Positions 27,716 through 40,479 of a stretch of 64,000 bases of DNA are shown here, one piece after another. The position numbers were made by a program, and so were the translations under genes. The notes under the pieces are model-generated. The model had not been told where the DNA came from and did not search any database. It saw nothing but the letters and a program-made list of their open reading frames with translations. Origin of the DNA: Chlorocebus sabaeus (lineage: Eukaryota; Chordata; Mammalia; Primates; Cercopithecidae); assembly GCF_047675955.1 (NCBI RefSeq), contig NC_132927.1, positions 65,019,702-65,083,701 of the forward strand, read 5' to 3'. The stretch's first letter is position 1; each line of letters starts with the position of its first letter.

Positions 27716-28016
27716 AGGCTGGGTGCAGTGCCTCAAGCATGTAATTCCAGCACTTTGGGAGGTCAACAACACTGGAGGATAGCTTGAGGCCAGAAGTTTG
27801 AGACCAGCCTGGGCAGCACAATGAGATCCTATCTCTACTAAAAAAAAAATTAGCCAGGCATGATGGTATGTGCCTGTAGTCGTAGCTGCTCAGGAGGGTG
27901 AGGCAAGAGGATTGCTTGAGCCCAAGAGTATGAGGCTGTAGTGAGCTATGATCATGTCACTGCACTCCAGCCTGGGCAGCAGAGTGTGACCCCGTCTCTA
28001 AAAATAAATAAATAAA
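27716..28016 (+). mobile_element. AluJ, plus orientation
   Basis: It begins 'ggctgggtgcagtgcctcaa' and ends 'cccgtctctaaaaataaat'. J-type changes ('gaggccagaagtttgagac', 'gagctatgatcatgtcact') are evident. It ends 365 bp from exon 2. Confidence 0.9.
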
Positions 28017-28354
28017 ATTAAAATATACATAGCTTTCTAAGAAACTTAATTTTCCTAAGATATCATCCATCTGTCCTATCAAAATACCCTAACTGGAAAA
28101 GAGTTATATAGAAAAATCTCTATAATAACCAGGTAATATTCCACTGACTCAAAATTACTTTGGCTTTCAAGGTAGTAATTAATTCAGTTGAGAAAGTTCT
28201 TGACATGATGAAATAAAAACCACATTGTTATATATCAACCCACCCACCCCACCTACCCACCTCCACCTTTTAACAAATACTTTTCATCAAGTGTCCAAAT
28301 TAATATTTATAGATGTATAATCATTTTCTATAACACACTTGAACATACAATTTA

Positions 28355-28588
<234 letters not shown>

Positions 28589-28676
28589 TTATACAGATTT
28601 TATAGTATTTGGTAGATGTAAAACATATATACCAGTGTGAACATTAGACTTTATCCATTTTAGACAATTTGGATTT

Positions 28677-28979
28677 TTTTATTATTATTATTTTTGGTGA
28701 GACAGTGTCTTGTTCTGTCAGCTAGGTTGGAGTGCAGTGGTGTGATCTCAGCTCACTGCAACCTCCATCCCGCCAAGTTCAAGCAATTCTCATCTCAGCC
28801 TCCTGAGTAGCTGGGATTACAGGCACCCGCCACCATGCCCAGCTAATTTTTGTATTTTTGGTAGAGATGGGGTTTCGCCACATTGGCCAGGCTAGTCTTG
28901 AACTCCTGACCTCAAGTGATCTGCCTGCCTCAGCCTCCTAAAGTGCTGGGATTATAGGTGTGAGCCACCACGCCCAGCC
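28677..28979 (-). mobile_element. AluS, minus orientation
   Basis: It runs from a T-rich tail ('tttattattattatttttgg') to 'gtgagccaccacgcccagcc'. It lies 136 bp from exon 2 on the intron 1 side and is inverted relative to the AluJ on the other side. Confidence 0.92.
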
Positions 28980-29308
28980 AGTAATTTGGATTTAAAATAA
29001 ATAGCTTCTATAAAAATCCATGCTAACAGTTACTACTTCATAGAATATGTGATAAACAGTTAATGATAAGCTAATTATACCCTTCATGATCCCTGCAATA
29101 TGCTATGTGTAAACTTCTCAAGAAAAGAACTCTCACAAGACAGTGACTGGATCACAGCAACAAATTGGTAGCTTTTTCCTCATTTAGTATTGACCTGTTT
29201 TCAAGCCTTCTTTCCCATTTTACTATTCCTTTCATCGGATAAAGTTAGACCAAATCTTAATGTCTAAATACAGCATTTAGTAGCCCTGCTACTATAACAC
29301 TAATTCTT

Positions 29309-29605
29309 TTTTGTTTTTTTTTGAGACGGAGTCTCGCTCTGCCGCCCAGGCTGGAGTGCAGTGGCCGGATCTCAGCACACTGCAAGCTCCGCCTCCCGGG
29401 TTTACGCCGTTCTCCTGCCTCAGCCTCCCGAGTAGCTGGGACTACAGGCGCCCGCCACCTCGCCCGGCTAGTTTTTTGTATTTTTTAGTAGAGTCGGGGT
29501 TTCACCGTGTTAGCCAGGATGGTCTCGATCTCCTGACCTCGTGATCCGCCCGTCTCGGCCTCCCAAAGTGCTGGGATTACAGGCTTGAGCCACCGCGCCC
29601 GGCCC
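29309..29605 (-). mobile_element. Young AluY of Old World monkey type
   Basis: The element runs from a T tail to 'accgcgcccggcc'. A 13-bp target duplication 'aacactaattctt' lies at 29296-29308 and 29606-29618. It has the 'gtggccggatctcagc' and 'gcccggctagttttttgta' variants seen in cercopithecid AluY. Many CpGs are intact. Confidence 0.93.
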
Positions 29606-29896
29606 AACACTAATTCTTAAATTATAAACTCCATTTAAGAAACAGAAAAGTCACCCATAATTCGCAGAAAATAATCTATGAATCTCTAGAAACAAGACAA
29701 AGACCTAGCAGTTGGTAATAGCTTATATACATCAGCAGAAGGCGGGGAAAATATAAATTCTATTTGATGATTTTTTTCTATATGCCAATTTAGAATATCA
29801 CATTTGCCCTTGAGATGAAAAAGAAAATCACTCATGGCATCAGGGTGGAGAATCAACTAAAAGGGGAAAATTAGGAGGATATTAAAACAGAATCAA

Positions 29897-30200
29897 GGCT
29901 GGGTGTAATGGCTCATGCCTATAATACCAGTGCTTTGAGAGGCCCAGGCTGGAGGATCACTTGAGGCCAGGAGTTCAAGATCACCCTGGGAAACACAGTA
30001 AGCCACTGTCTCTACAAAAAAATTTTTTTTTAATGAGCCAGACACAGCAGCACACACCTCTATTCCCAGCTACTTGGGAGGGTGAGGTGAGAAGATCGCT
30101 TGAACCCAGAAGTTCAAGGCTGCAATGAGCTATGACTGCACCACTGCATTCCAGCCTGGGCTTGTGGGCCAGATTCTGTCTCTAAAGTAAATAAAGACGA
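29897..30200 (+). mobile_element. AluJ, plus orientation
   Basis: It begins 'ggctgggtgtaatggctcat' and ends 'ttctgtctctaaagtaaa'. It is full length and strongly diverged. Confidence 0.88.
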
Positions 30201-31928
30201 CAAAGTTAACAGACTGGATGCAGGGGACAAGGGGAAGAGAGGGGGCTAAGATGACTCTTGGGTTTCTGGCTTGGGTATTTGAATGGTTTGGGGTGGTATT
30301 CAACAAGTCAGGGAATACTAAAGGGGTAATCAATGGGAGAGAAGATAAGTGGGAATACCAGGTTGGTTCAACATATGAAATCAACAAATATGGCATATTA
30401 ACAGAATAAAGGTCAAAAAAACTCCCATATATGTTTATCTCAATAGACACAGAAAAATTATTTGACAAAACCCAATCCCTTCATAAAAACACATAACTAG
30501 AAACTGAAGGAAACTTCCTCAAACTGACAAAGGACATCTACATAAACCCAAAGCTAGTAACATATTTAATGATGAAATCTTGAAAGCTATCCCACTAAGT
30601 AAAGGGAAAAAACGATATCAGTTCTTGCCACTCATTTAACTTGGTATTAGATATTCTAGCCAAGAAAAATAGGCCAGGAAAAGGAACAAAAAGTAAAAGT
30701 AAAGATCTCTACTGGCAAATGACATGATCATATATACAGAAAATCCTAAGGAATCCACAAAGAAACAACCAAAAAATGAAGAGCTAATATGAATTCAGCA
30801 AGGTTGCAGGATATATGATCAACATAAAAAATCTATTGTATTTCTATACACTAGCAAAGAACAATAAAAAAAATTAAATAATCCCACTTACAGTAGCATC
30901 AAGAGGAATAAAACATTTAGGAATAAATTAAACAAAGTAGAAGATTTGTACACTGAAAACTATAAAAACCCACTGAAGGACATTTTAAAAGATCTAAATA
31001 AATGGAAAGACATCTCATTTCTGGGCTTAGAGGAATGTAATATTTGTAAGATGGCAATACTTCTCAAATTTATCTACAGAGTCAACACAATCCTTGTCAA
31101 AATACTAGTTGTCTTTCTTGAAGAAACTGACAAGCTGATTCTAAAATTCAGAAAGACTCAGAATAACCAAAACTATCCTGAAAACAAGAACAAAGTTGGA
31201 AGAATCACTTTCCAATTTTGAAACTTACAAACTTACTACAAAACTACAGTAATCAAGACAGTGTGGTACTGGCATGAGGATATGGAGATCAATGAAACAG
31301 ACTTGAGAGTCCAGAAGTAAACCCATACATTTGTGGTCAATTGATTTCAACAAGGGAGGTGCCAAGACAACTCAATGGGGGAGAAAATGGTCATTTCAAC
31401 AAAGAGTACTGGGACACCTGAATATATATCCATACACAAAAAAATAAATTTGGACCCATACCTCAAACCATATACAAATGTCAACTCAAAATGGATCAGA
31501 GGCTAAAATAATTGTTAAAACTCTTGGAAGAAAATATAGGCATAAATCTTACTGATCGTGAATGAAGCAGTGGTTTCTCGGATATAACACAAAGCATTAG
31601 TGACAAAACAAAAAGCAGATAAAATGGACTGAATCAAAATTAAAAACTTTTATGCTTCAAAGGACAACCATCAAGAACACAGTAACACAGCCCAGAGAAT
31701 GGGAGAAAATATTTGCAGAGCATATATCTGATAAGGGACTTGTATTAAGAATATATAAAGAATTCCTACAAATCAACAATAAAGCTACAAATAATCAAAT
31801 TTTTCAAATAGATAAAGGATTTTAACAGACATTCCCCCAAGGAAGATACACAAAAGGCATATAAAAAGACGCTTAACATCAATAGTCAGTAGGGAAAAGC
31901 AAATCAAAATGACAATAATATACCATTT

Positions 31929-32020
31929 CTTTGTTCTTTCTCTTTCCTTCTTTCCTTCCTTCCTTTTCTTGCTTTCTTCCTTTCTTTCTCTTTCTCTCCT
32001 TTCTTTCTATTTATTTATTT
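31929..32020. repeat. TTTC/TTCC pyrimidine-rich tract
   Basis: Imperfect 'tttcttccttcc'-type units directly before an Alu. It is probably the expanded poly-T tail of that minus-oriented Alu. Confidence 0.85.
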
Positions 32021-32325
32021 GAGACAGGGTCTCACTTTGTCACCCAGGCTGGAGTACAGTGACACGATCACCACTCACTGCAGCCTCCACCTCCCAGACT
32101 CAAGACTCATCCTCCTGCTTTGGGCCTCTCAAGTGGCTGAGACTACAGGTGGGTGCAACCACACCTGGATAATGTTTTTTGTTTGTTTGTTTGTTTGTTT
32201 GTTTTGTAGAGATGGGGTCTCCCTATGTTGCCCAGACTGGTCTCAAACTATTGGACTTCAGAGATTCTCCCACCTCAGGCTCTCAAAATGTTGGCATTAC
32301 AGGTATGAGCCACTGCTCCCAGTCC
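32021..32325 (-). mobile_element. AluJ-like, minus orientation, with (GTTT)n inside
   Basis: It runs from 'gagacagggtctcactttgt' to 'gagccactgctcccagtcc'. A run of seven GTTT units (32179-32206) has expanded in the middle A-rich linker. TA/TG alternation follows at 32335-32375. Confidence 0.85.
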
Positions 32326-32379
32326 ACTTCTATAAATATACATATATATACACATATATATGTGTGTATATGTATATAC

Positions 32380-32669
32380 ATTTTGAGACAGAGTTTCGCT
32401 CTCATTGCCCAGGCTGAAGTGCAATGACACAATTTTGGCTTACTGCAACTTCTGCCTCCCAGGTTCAAGCAAGTCTCCTGCCTCAGTCTCTCAAGTAGCT
32501 GGGATTACAGGCATGCACCACCACACCCAGCTAACTTTTCTGTATTTTTAATAAAGATGAGGTTTCACAATGTAGACCAGGACGGTCTCGAACTCCTGAC
32601 CTCAGATGATCCACCTGCCTCGGCCTCCCAAAATGCTGGAATTACAGGTATGAGCCACTGCGCCTGGCC
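32380..32669 (-). mobile_element. AluS, minus orientation
   Basis: It runs from 'tgagacagagtttcgctctc' to 'gagccactgcgcctggccc'. It is inserted next to an older Alu within an L1. Confidence 0.9.
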
Positions 32670-33580
32670 CACTTCTACATTTTAAAAGACAGAAAATATG
32701 AAGTATTGGCAAGGATGTGGAAAAAGTGTAACCCTTAAACATTGATTATGGGATTGTAAAATGATGCAGCCTATTTGGAAAACCGCTTGGTAGCTATTCA
32801 AAAGGTCAAACAAAGTTACCATATGATCCAGCAATTCTACTCCTAGCTGTATTCCCAAAAGGAATGAAAACATATGTCCACACAAAACTTGTACACAAAT
32901 GTTCACAGCAGCATTATTCACAAATGGCCAAAAAGTAGAAACAATCCAAATGTTTGACTGAATCATGAATAAGTAAAATGTGGTATCCATACAATAAAAA
33001 TGACAACAGGAATAAAGCACTGATACATGCTACAACATGGATGAACCTTGAAAACATTATGCTTAGTGAAGGAAAACAGATATATTAAGGGCCACATCTC
33101 ATATTAATCCACTATGAAATGTCCAGAACATGCAAATCCTTAAAGAAAGTAGATTAGTGATTGCCAGGTGCTGGAAGGAGAGGGGAATGGATAAGGACTG
33201 CTAATGAGCTTGGGAATTTTTTAGGGGCGATAAATATTCAGAAATTAGATAGAAGTGATAGCTGCAGAACTTTGTGACTATACTAAAAATCACTTAATTG
33301 TGCACTTAAAGTATAAATTTTATATTTTGTGAATCATCTCAGTTTTTAAAAAGTGAAAAAATACTGACATTACCGTCTGCATACATATTTTAAGTATAAG
33401 GATTTATGCAAAGAAAACCTTTGAGGTTAGACAGACATGGGTTCAAAATTCTGTCTCTGCTCTTCACAGGCTTCTCAGCAAATTCTTTATCTTCAATTTG
33501 TTTTCTCACCTTCAAAAAGGGCATATATTTACTATAAGTAATGTGAGGGAAATTTCCCCAAGCTTGAAAACTCGGGGGGG

Positions 33581-33885
33581 AAGGCTGAGTGTGGTGGCTT
33601 GTGCCTGTAAACCCAGTGCTTTGGGAAGCTGACGCAGGAGGATCGCTTGAGGCTAGGAGTTCGAGACCAGCCTGAGCAACACAGCCAGACCCCACCTCTA
33701 CAAAAAAATAAACCAACTAGCCAGGTGTGATGGTACATGCCTGTAGTCCCAGTTACTCAGAAGGCTGAGGCATGAAGATCACCTGAGCCCAGAAGTTAAG
33801 GCTGCAGTGAGCTGTGATCATGCCACTGTATTCCAGTCTGAGTGACAGGGCAAGTCATCATCTCTTTAAAAAAAAAAAAAAAAAA
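33581..33885 (+). mobile_element. AluJ, plus orientation
   Basis: It begins 'aggctgagtgtggtggcttg' and ends in a run of 18 A. J-type features include 'aggatcgcttgaggctagg'. Confidence 0.9.
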
Positions 33886-34526
33886 AGTCTGGGGAGGAAA
33901 ACTATGCAGGTCCTCACAGTTTAACTACAAAATCTACATACAATAGAACAGAGGTACTCAAAGTTAGAGAAAAAGGATACGGTGGGTGTATGTTTAGATT
34001 TATAAGAAACTGTCAGTTTTCCACAGTAGTTGTACCATGTTACACTCCCACCAGCAATGTAAGAAAGTTTCAGTTGCTCTACATTCCCACTAATATTTGG
34101 TGCTGCCAGTGTTTTTAATTTGAATTTCTGATGACCATTCACATGGACTAATTGGTCTTATAATGATCTGTTCAAGTCTTCTAGCCATTTTCATTAGGTT
34201 GTCTTTAAATTTTTGAGTTTTCAAAGTACTTCATATATTCTCAATACAAGTCCCTTTGTCCAACATGGGACTTGCAAATATTTTCTCCCAGACTGTAGCT
34301 TTTCTTTGCATTCTCTGTTTCTCTCACAGAGCACACATTTTTTAATTTTTATGAAGTCTAGTTCATTGATTTTTGTTTTATGGACCATGCTTTTGCTTAA
34401 CCAAAGGTAATAAAGATTTCCTCTCATATTTTCTAAAACTTTTATAGTTTGTCTTACATTTAAAGCTACAATCTATTTTTGTATAAAATGCAATGTACGT
34501 TACAAGCTTTTTGTTTGTTTTTTGGA

Positions 34527-34553
<27 letters not shown>
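34527..34553. repeat. Poly-T run of 27
   Basis: An uninterrupted T run inside the old L1, with 'tttttgtttgttttttgg' before it. It could be a stray A tail of a lost retrocopy on the minus strand or slippage growth. It lacks the rest of an Alu. Confidence 0.95.
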
Positions 34554-34558
<5 letters not shown>

Positions 34559-35388
34559 CTTTATGTAAGATTCCTAACTTTTCAGCACCATGTATTGAAA
34601 AGACTATCTCTTCTCCTTTGAATTCCCCAGGCACTTTTGTCAAAACTCAATTGACCATATCCATATTACTTTTCCACAAATTGTACCCTATATTTTACAC
34701 CATTAACCTATGTATCTATACTTTCACCAATACCACACTGCCTTCATGAGTATAGCTTTATAATAAGCCTTAAAATTGAATACTGTGGATCTTCTACCTT
34801 TGTTCTTTTTCCATATTGCTTTGGCTATTCTAATTACTTCATCTTTTCTATAAGGTTTAGAATCAGCTGTATATCCTATATATCTTGTTGGGATTATGAT
34901 TAGAACTGCATTAAATCTGTAAAGAACTTTGAAGAGAAGTGACATCTTAACTATATTGAGTCTTCCAATCCATAAACATAGTATGCCCTCCCTCCATTTT
35001 TCAGGTATTCTTTGTTTTCTGTCTCATTTTATAGTTTTTAGTATATAACATAGACCTTGCATAGATTTTGTAAAATTTATACAGATATTTTTGAGCTTTT
35101 GTAGACAGTATTGCTGTAAAATTTCAGTTTCCAATTGCTCATTGCTAGTCAGTAGAAACATAACTGATTTATGTATGTTGACCTGGTTTGCGAACCTGAT
35201 AAATTCACTGAGTTTTAGGAGTAGTATTTTTTGTGTGAGTTTTTTAAAAATAAATTATTTGGAATTTTCTATGTAGGCAATCACGTTGTCTAAGAATAGA
35301 GACAATTTACTTCTTCCTTTTCTTTCTATAAGCCTTTTCTTTTCACTTCTTGTCTGATTGCACTGGCTTGAACTTCTAGCAGGATGTT

Positions 35389-37806
35389 GTTTTATTATTA
35401 TTATTATATTTTAATTTCTGAGATACATGTACAGAAAATGCAGGTTTGTTGCATAGGTATACATATGCCTTGGTGGTTTGCTGCACTCATCAACCTGTCA
35501 TCTACATTAGGTATTTCTCCTAATGCTATCCCTCCCCTTACCTCCCACCTCCCAACAGGCCCTGGTGTATGATATTCTTCTCCCTGTGCCTATATGTTCT
35601 CATTTTTCAACTGCCACTTATGAGTGAGAACATGCAGTGTTTGGTTTTCTGTTCCTATGTTAGTTTGCTGAGAAGGATGGTTTCCAGCTTCATCCACGAC
35701 CCTGCAGAGGACATGAACTCATCCTTTTTCATGGATGCATAGTATTCCATGGTTTATATGTGACACATTTTCTTTAATCAGTCTATCACCGATGGGCATT
35801 TGGGTTGGTTCTAAGTCTTTGCTATTGTGAACAGTGCTGTAATAAACATACGTGTGCATGTGTCTTTACAGTAGACTGATTTATAATCCTTTGGGTATAT
35901 ATCCAGTAATGGGATCGTTGGGTCAAATGGTATTTCTAGTCTTAGATCCTTGAGGAATCACCACACTGGCTTCCACAATGGTTGAACGAATTTACACTCC
36001 TATCAGTGTAAAAGTGTCCCTATATCTCCACATCCTCCTCCAGCATCCAGTGTTTCCTGACTTTTTAATGATCGCCATTCTAACCGGCGTGAGATGGTAT
36101 CTCACCGTGGTTTTGATTTGCATTTCTCTAATGACCAGTGATGAACTTTTTTTCATATGTTTGCTCTGATGATAGTTTCTAAATGTATATGCACCCAATA
36201 TACGAGCACCCAGATTCATAAAGCAAGTTCTAAGAAACTTACAAAGAGACAGGTAGTGTGTAGTGGCTCACACCTGTAATCCCAGCACTTTGGGAGGCCG
36301 AGGCGGGTAGGTCACCCGAGGTCGGGAATTCGAGACCAGCCTGAACAACATGGAGAAACCTCATCTCTACTAAAAATATAAAATTAGTTGGGTATGGTGG
36401 CACATGTCTATAATCCCAGCTACTCGGGAGGCTGAAGCAGGAGAATCGCTTGAACCTGGGAGACAAAGGTTGCAGTGAGCTGAGATCATGCCATTGCACC
36501 CCAGGCTAGGCAACAAGAGCAAAACACTGTGTCGGGGGAGAAAAAAAAAGAAAAGAAAGAAAGTTACAGAGAGACTTAGACTCCCAGACAATAATCGTGG
36601 GAGACTTTAATACCCCACTGTCAATATTAGATCAATGAGACGGAAAATTAACAAGGATATTCAGGACTTGAACTCAGCTCTGGACCAAGCTGACCTAACA
36701 GATATCGACAGAACTCTCCACCCTAAATCAACAGAATATACATTCTTCTCAGCACCACATAGCACTTATTCTAAAAATCGACTACATAATTGTAAGTAAA
36801 ACACTCCTCGGCAAATGTAAAAGAATGGAAATCATAACAAACAGTCTCTCAGACCACAGTACAATCAAGTTAGAACTCAGGATTAAGAAACTCACTCAAA
36901 CCTACACAACTACACGGAAACTGAACAACCTGCTCCTGAGTGACTACTGGGTAAATAATGAAATTAAGGCAAAAATAAATAAGTTCTTTGAAACCAATGA
37001 GAACAAATACACAACATACCAGACTCTCCGGGACACAGCTAAAACAGTGTTTGGAGAGAAATTAATAGCACTAAATGCCCACAGGTGAAACTGGGAAAGA
37101 TCTAAAATCGACACCCTAACATCACAATTAAAAGAACCAGAGAAACAAGAGCAAACAAATTCAAAAGCTAGTAGAAGACAAGAAATAACTAAGATCAGAC
37201 CAGAACTGAAGGAGAGAGAGAGAGACTAAAACCCTTTCAAAAAAAATCAATGAATCCAGGAGCTTTTTTTGAAAAGATAACAAAATAGATAGACTGCTAG
37301 CCAGACTAATATAGAAGAAAACAGAGAAGAATCAAATAGACACAATAAAAAATGATACAGAGGATATCACCACTGATCCCACAGAAACACAAACTACCGT
37401 CAAAGAATACTATAAACATCTCTACACAGATAAACTAGGAAATCTAGAAGAACTGGATAAATTCCTGGACACAGGCACCCTCCCAAGACTAAACCAGGAA
37501 GAAGTCGAAACCCTGAACAGACCAATAACAAGTTGTGAAATTGAGCAGTAATTAATAGCCTACCAAACAAACGAACAAAAAAAGCCCAGGACCAGATGGA
37601 TTCACAGCCGAATTCTACCAAAGATACAAAGAAGAGCTGGTACCATTCCTTCTAAAACTCTTCCAAACAATAGAAAAAGAGGGAATCCTCCCTAACTCAT
37701 TTTATGAGGCCAGCATCATCCTTATACCAAAACATGGCAGAGACAAAACAAAAAAAGAAAACTTCAGGCCAATATCCCTGATGAATATCGATGCAAAAAT
37801 CCTCAA
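35389..37806 (-). mobile_element. Twin-primed (5'-inverted) primate L1
   Basis: The left part (35389 to about 36170) is the 3' end of an L1P element in minus orientation: 'ggtttgttgcataggtatac', 'catggatgcatagtattcc' and 'atatccagtaatgggatcg'. At about 36170 the sequence switches to L1 ORF2 endonuclease-to-RT sequence in plus orientation ('gtatatgcacccaatatac', 'cagaccacagtacaatcaag', 'gatggattcacagccgaatt'). Both outer edges carry the 12-bp duplication 'tagcaggatgtt' (35377-35388 and 37807-37818). A single insertion with inverted 5' segment explains this. Confidence 0.88.
36253..36560 (+). mobile_element. AluS inside the twin-primed L1
   Basis: It starts 'caggtagtgtgtagtggctc' and ends in an A/G-rich tail. 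The flanks 'ttacaaagagac' and 'ttacagagagac' form its target duplication with one change. It is younger than the L1P that carries it. Confidence 0.9.
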
Positions 37807-39002
37807 TAGCAGGATGTTTACTTAGAAGGGACAAGAATAGACACTCTGGTCTTTTTCCTGATTTTACAAGGAAAACATTCAGTCTCTCACTATTAGGCAC
37901 AAACTTAGCTGTAGGTTTTTTACAGATGCTTTTACAGTTGGGTTAAAGAAGTGGCCTTCTAGTCCTAGTTTGCTAAGCATTTTAAAAAATACGAATATGT
38001 ATTAAATGCTGTCAAATACTTTTCCTGTATCTACTGAGATAGTATCTGGTTTTTCTTCGTTAGTGATTTATATAGTGAATTACACTGATTAATTTTCAAA
38101 TGTTGAACCAGCCTTGTATTCCTGGAATGAACCCTACCTGGTCATGATATATTTATCCTACTGATGGATTTTACTTGCTTATTACCTTATTTTGTTGAGA
38201 TTTTTACATCTATATTAATGAGGGACAGTTGTCTGTAGTTTCCTTTTCTTCAAATGTTTGTCTGGATTTTGTATTAGAGCAATGCCAGCCTCATAAACAC
38301 AGCTGAGAAGTAGTCCCTCCCCTTCTATTTTCTATAAGCAATTGTGTGGAATTGGAATCATTTCTTCTTGTGAGTTTGACAGCTCATATCTTTCAAGGGA
38401 ATAGTTCATTTCATCTCAGTTGTCAAATTAAGTTGTTTATAGTAATCCCTTATTCTCCTTTTAACATCTATAGGTCAGTAGTGATATCCTGATGATACTG
38501 GTAATTTTTGTCTTGTCTTTTTATTCTTGGTCAGCCTAGCTAGAAATTTATCAATTTGATCCTTTTCAAAGAGCCAGCTTTAGGTTTGATTTTTCTCTAT
38601 TGTTTTGCTGTTTGCACTAATTTGTCTTCATTATTTCCTACTCTGTTTGCTTTTGAGTTTGCTCTTCCATTTCTATTTTCTTAAGTCAGACTCTTACATT
38701 ATTGACCTGAGATTATTCTTCTTTTCAAATATATGCATTTAATGCTACAAATTTCCCTTGAAACACTGCTTTGGCTGAATTTCACAAATTTTGATATGTT
38801 GTATTTTCATTTTCTTCCAGGTCAAAATATTTTCTACTTTCCCTTCTGTTCTATGTTATTGATTTTTATTTTGATTCCATTATGGTCAGAGAACATACTC
38901 TATATGATTTCAATTCTTTTAAATTTGTTAAGGTTTGTTTTATAATATATAGCCTATTTTGGTAAATGTTTTAGAACTTGAAAAGGATGTGCATTCTGTC
39001 GT

Positions 39003-39108
39003 GACTAGCTCATGCTGTTTGCTATGCCATGAATAATAAAGTCCTCTGTCTCTAACCTAGGAATTTCATGTCTTTGCCGGCATCCAAAAAAACTGTAACA
39101 TACTAGTT
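39003..39108 (-). mobile_element. ERVL-like LTR fragment
   Basis: 'gctcatgctgtttgctatgc' followed by 'ataataaagtcctctgtctc' and 'gtctttgccggcatccaaa'. The same family recurs at 54446-54610 in the same orientation. The family name is not assigned. Confidence 0.5.
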
Positions 39109-39119
39109 TGTAACAAGGG

Positions 39120-39776
39120 TACTATATTAGCTTTCTATGCTAATGTGACAAATTACCATAAATTTAGCATCTTAAAGCAATACAAGCTTATTACCTCCCA
39201 GTTCTGCAGGGCAGAAATCTGGTTACAGTGTGACTCAGCTGAGTCCTGTGCATACAGTCTTACAAGGCCAAAAGTCAAGGTGTTAACACAATTAAATTAC
39301 TTTCTAGAGTCTCTGGGGATGAGTCAGCTTCCAACTTCATTCAGAACATTAGCTGAATTCAATTCCTTGTGGTAAAGGGACTGAGGCTTTCACTCCCCTG
39401 CTGGCTGTCAAGAAGGAACTGCTCACCTCCTCAAGGCCAACTGCATGCCTCATCATGTTACCACCTCCATCTTCCAATCAGCAATGGCACATTGAGTTCT
39501 TCTCAAGCTTTGAATCTTTCTGACTTCTGCTGCATGTCTTCTCATTCCAGCTAAAGAAAATTATTTGCTTTTAAGGGTTCACATAATTAGACTGGGACCA
39601 TCTAGATAATTCAAGATACTCTCAATATCTTAAGGTCCATCCCTACCTTAACTATATCTGCAAAGTCATGTGTGCTATGTTTAACATAAAAAATTCACAG
39701 GTTCCAGGATTTAGAGTATGGATATCTTTGGGGCCAGTCTGGCTACCATGCAGACTCAGAAATTGAGTCCACTGGA
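39120..39776. mobile_element. Ancient interspersed repeat, family unassigned
   Basis: The left end 'gctttctatgctaatgtgac', the middle 'cagttctgcagggcagaaat' and the right end 'catctttggggccagtctgg' belong to a common, very old mammalian repeat that I recognise but cannot name. Non-coding. Confidence 0.55.
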
Positions 39777-39779
39777 GAA

Positions 39780-40470
39780 TTATTTATATTTTTATATTTT
39801 CAGTTCTAAGTATTCCATTTTTCTACAACTTCTATTTCTTTGCTGAGAACTTCCAACATTCTATTTGTTTTAAGAATAGTTACTTCATGGCATGCAGTTA
39901 TAACAAATGCTTTACATTCTGTCATAAATTCAACACCTAGGTCATCCTGGGGCTGACAACTGTTGCCTTTTCTTGTATAAACTGTTGAGATTTTAGTAAT
40001 TTTTATATGCTAATTTTGAGTTATATCCTGAGCATTTTGAATATTATGTTATAAATTCTGGATCCTCTTAAAATCTTCCAGAGAATGCTGATATTTTTGT
40101 TTATTTCAGCAGGCAAGGAATCCAATTAGGTTCAAGGCACATATCCCAGCCCTCCTTCTGGGGTTCCAGTGTTAGTTCAGTTTTAAAGTCTTTGCAGTGC
40201 TACCACATGTACACAAACTGCAGGGGCAAATCTGAAACCTGGATGATTGTCGGTCAGTTCTCAAAGCCTCTGATATGCAGGCCGTTCCTGCATGTGCAAC
40301 ACAGAAGTGAGTCAACTATAGCCTTATGAAGATGCCCTTCTTGAGCTCCATACCCCTACAATTTCCCCCATAATCTCCAGCTCCCAGGGGTCCCTTTTCA
40401 TTATACTGGAGCTAAGAGTCTAGGATGTTAACCTCTGCATACTATCATGTACTTCCCACAACTGGGCCTG
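39780..40470 (-). mobile_element. Probable old L1 fragment
   Basis: Blocks such as 'ggtcatcctggggctgacaa', 'gcattttgaatattatgtta' and 'ggcaaggaatccaattaggt' look like the reverse complement of an old L1M region. No frame is open. Confidence 0.45.
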
Positions 40471-40479
40471 CCTCTGGAC

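Larger units (their letters stand above)
30330..33360 (+). mobile_element. Old L1: ORF2 second half and 3' UTR
   Basis: The run from 'atttgacaaaacccaatcc' through 'tgatgaaatcttgaaagcta', 'gcaaggttgcaggatatatg' and 'cataaatcttactgatcgtg' follows L1 ORF2 from the palm of the reverse transcriptase onward. After two Alus and a pyrimidine tract (31929-32669) it resumes with 'ggcaaggatgtggaaaaag', 'catatgatccagcaattct' and the 3' UTR ('gcacttaaagtataaattt'). It is L1MA/MB-like, 5'-truncated, and full of stops. Confidence 0.82.
33930..38998 (-). mobile_element. Old L1, minus orientation, host of a nested L1
   Basis: Read on the minus strand, this is L1 ORF2 and its end. Plus-strand hallmarks include 'ccaccagcaatgtaagaaag', 'aataccacactgccttcatg', 'gaaccagccttgtattcctg' and 'ttccattatggtcagagaac'. 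It is L1M-type and wholly decayed. A younger L1 (35389-37806) splits it between 'aacttctagcaggatgtt' and 'acttagaagggacaag'. A T run (34527-34553) lies within it. Its sense is the same as EML5. Confidence 0.82.

Noticed and set aside
36825..37088. 87-codon frame
   Set aside because: It is the inverted 5' arm of the twin-primed L1 (ORF2 fragment) and not an independent gene.
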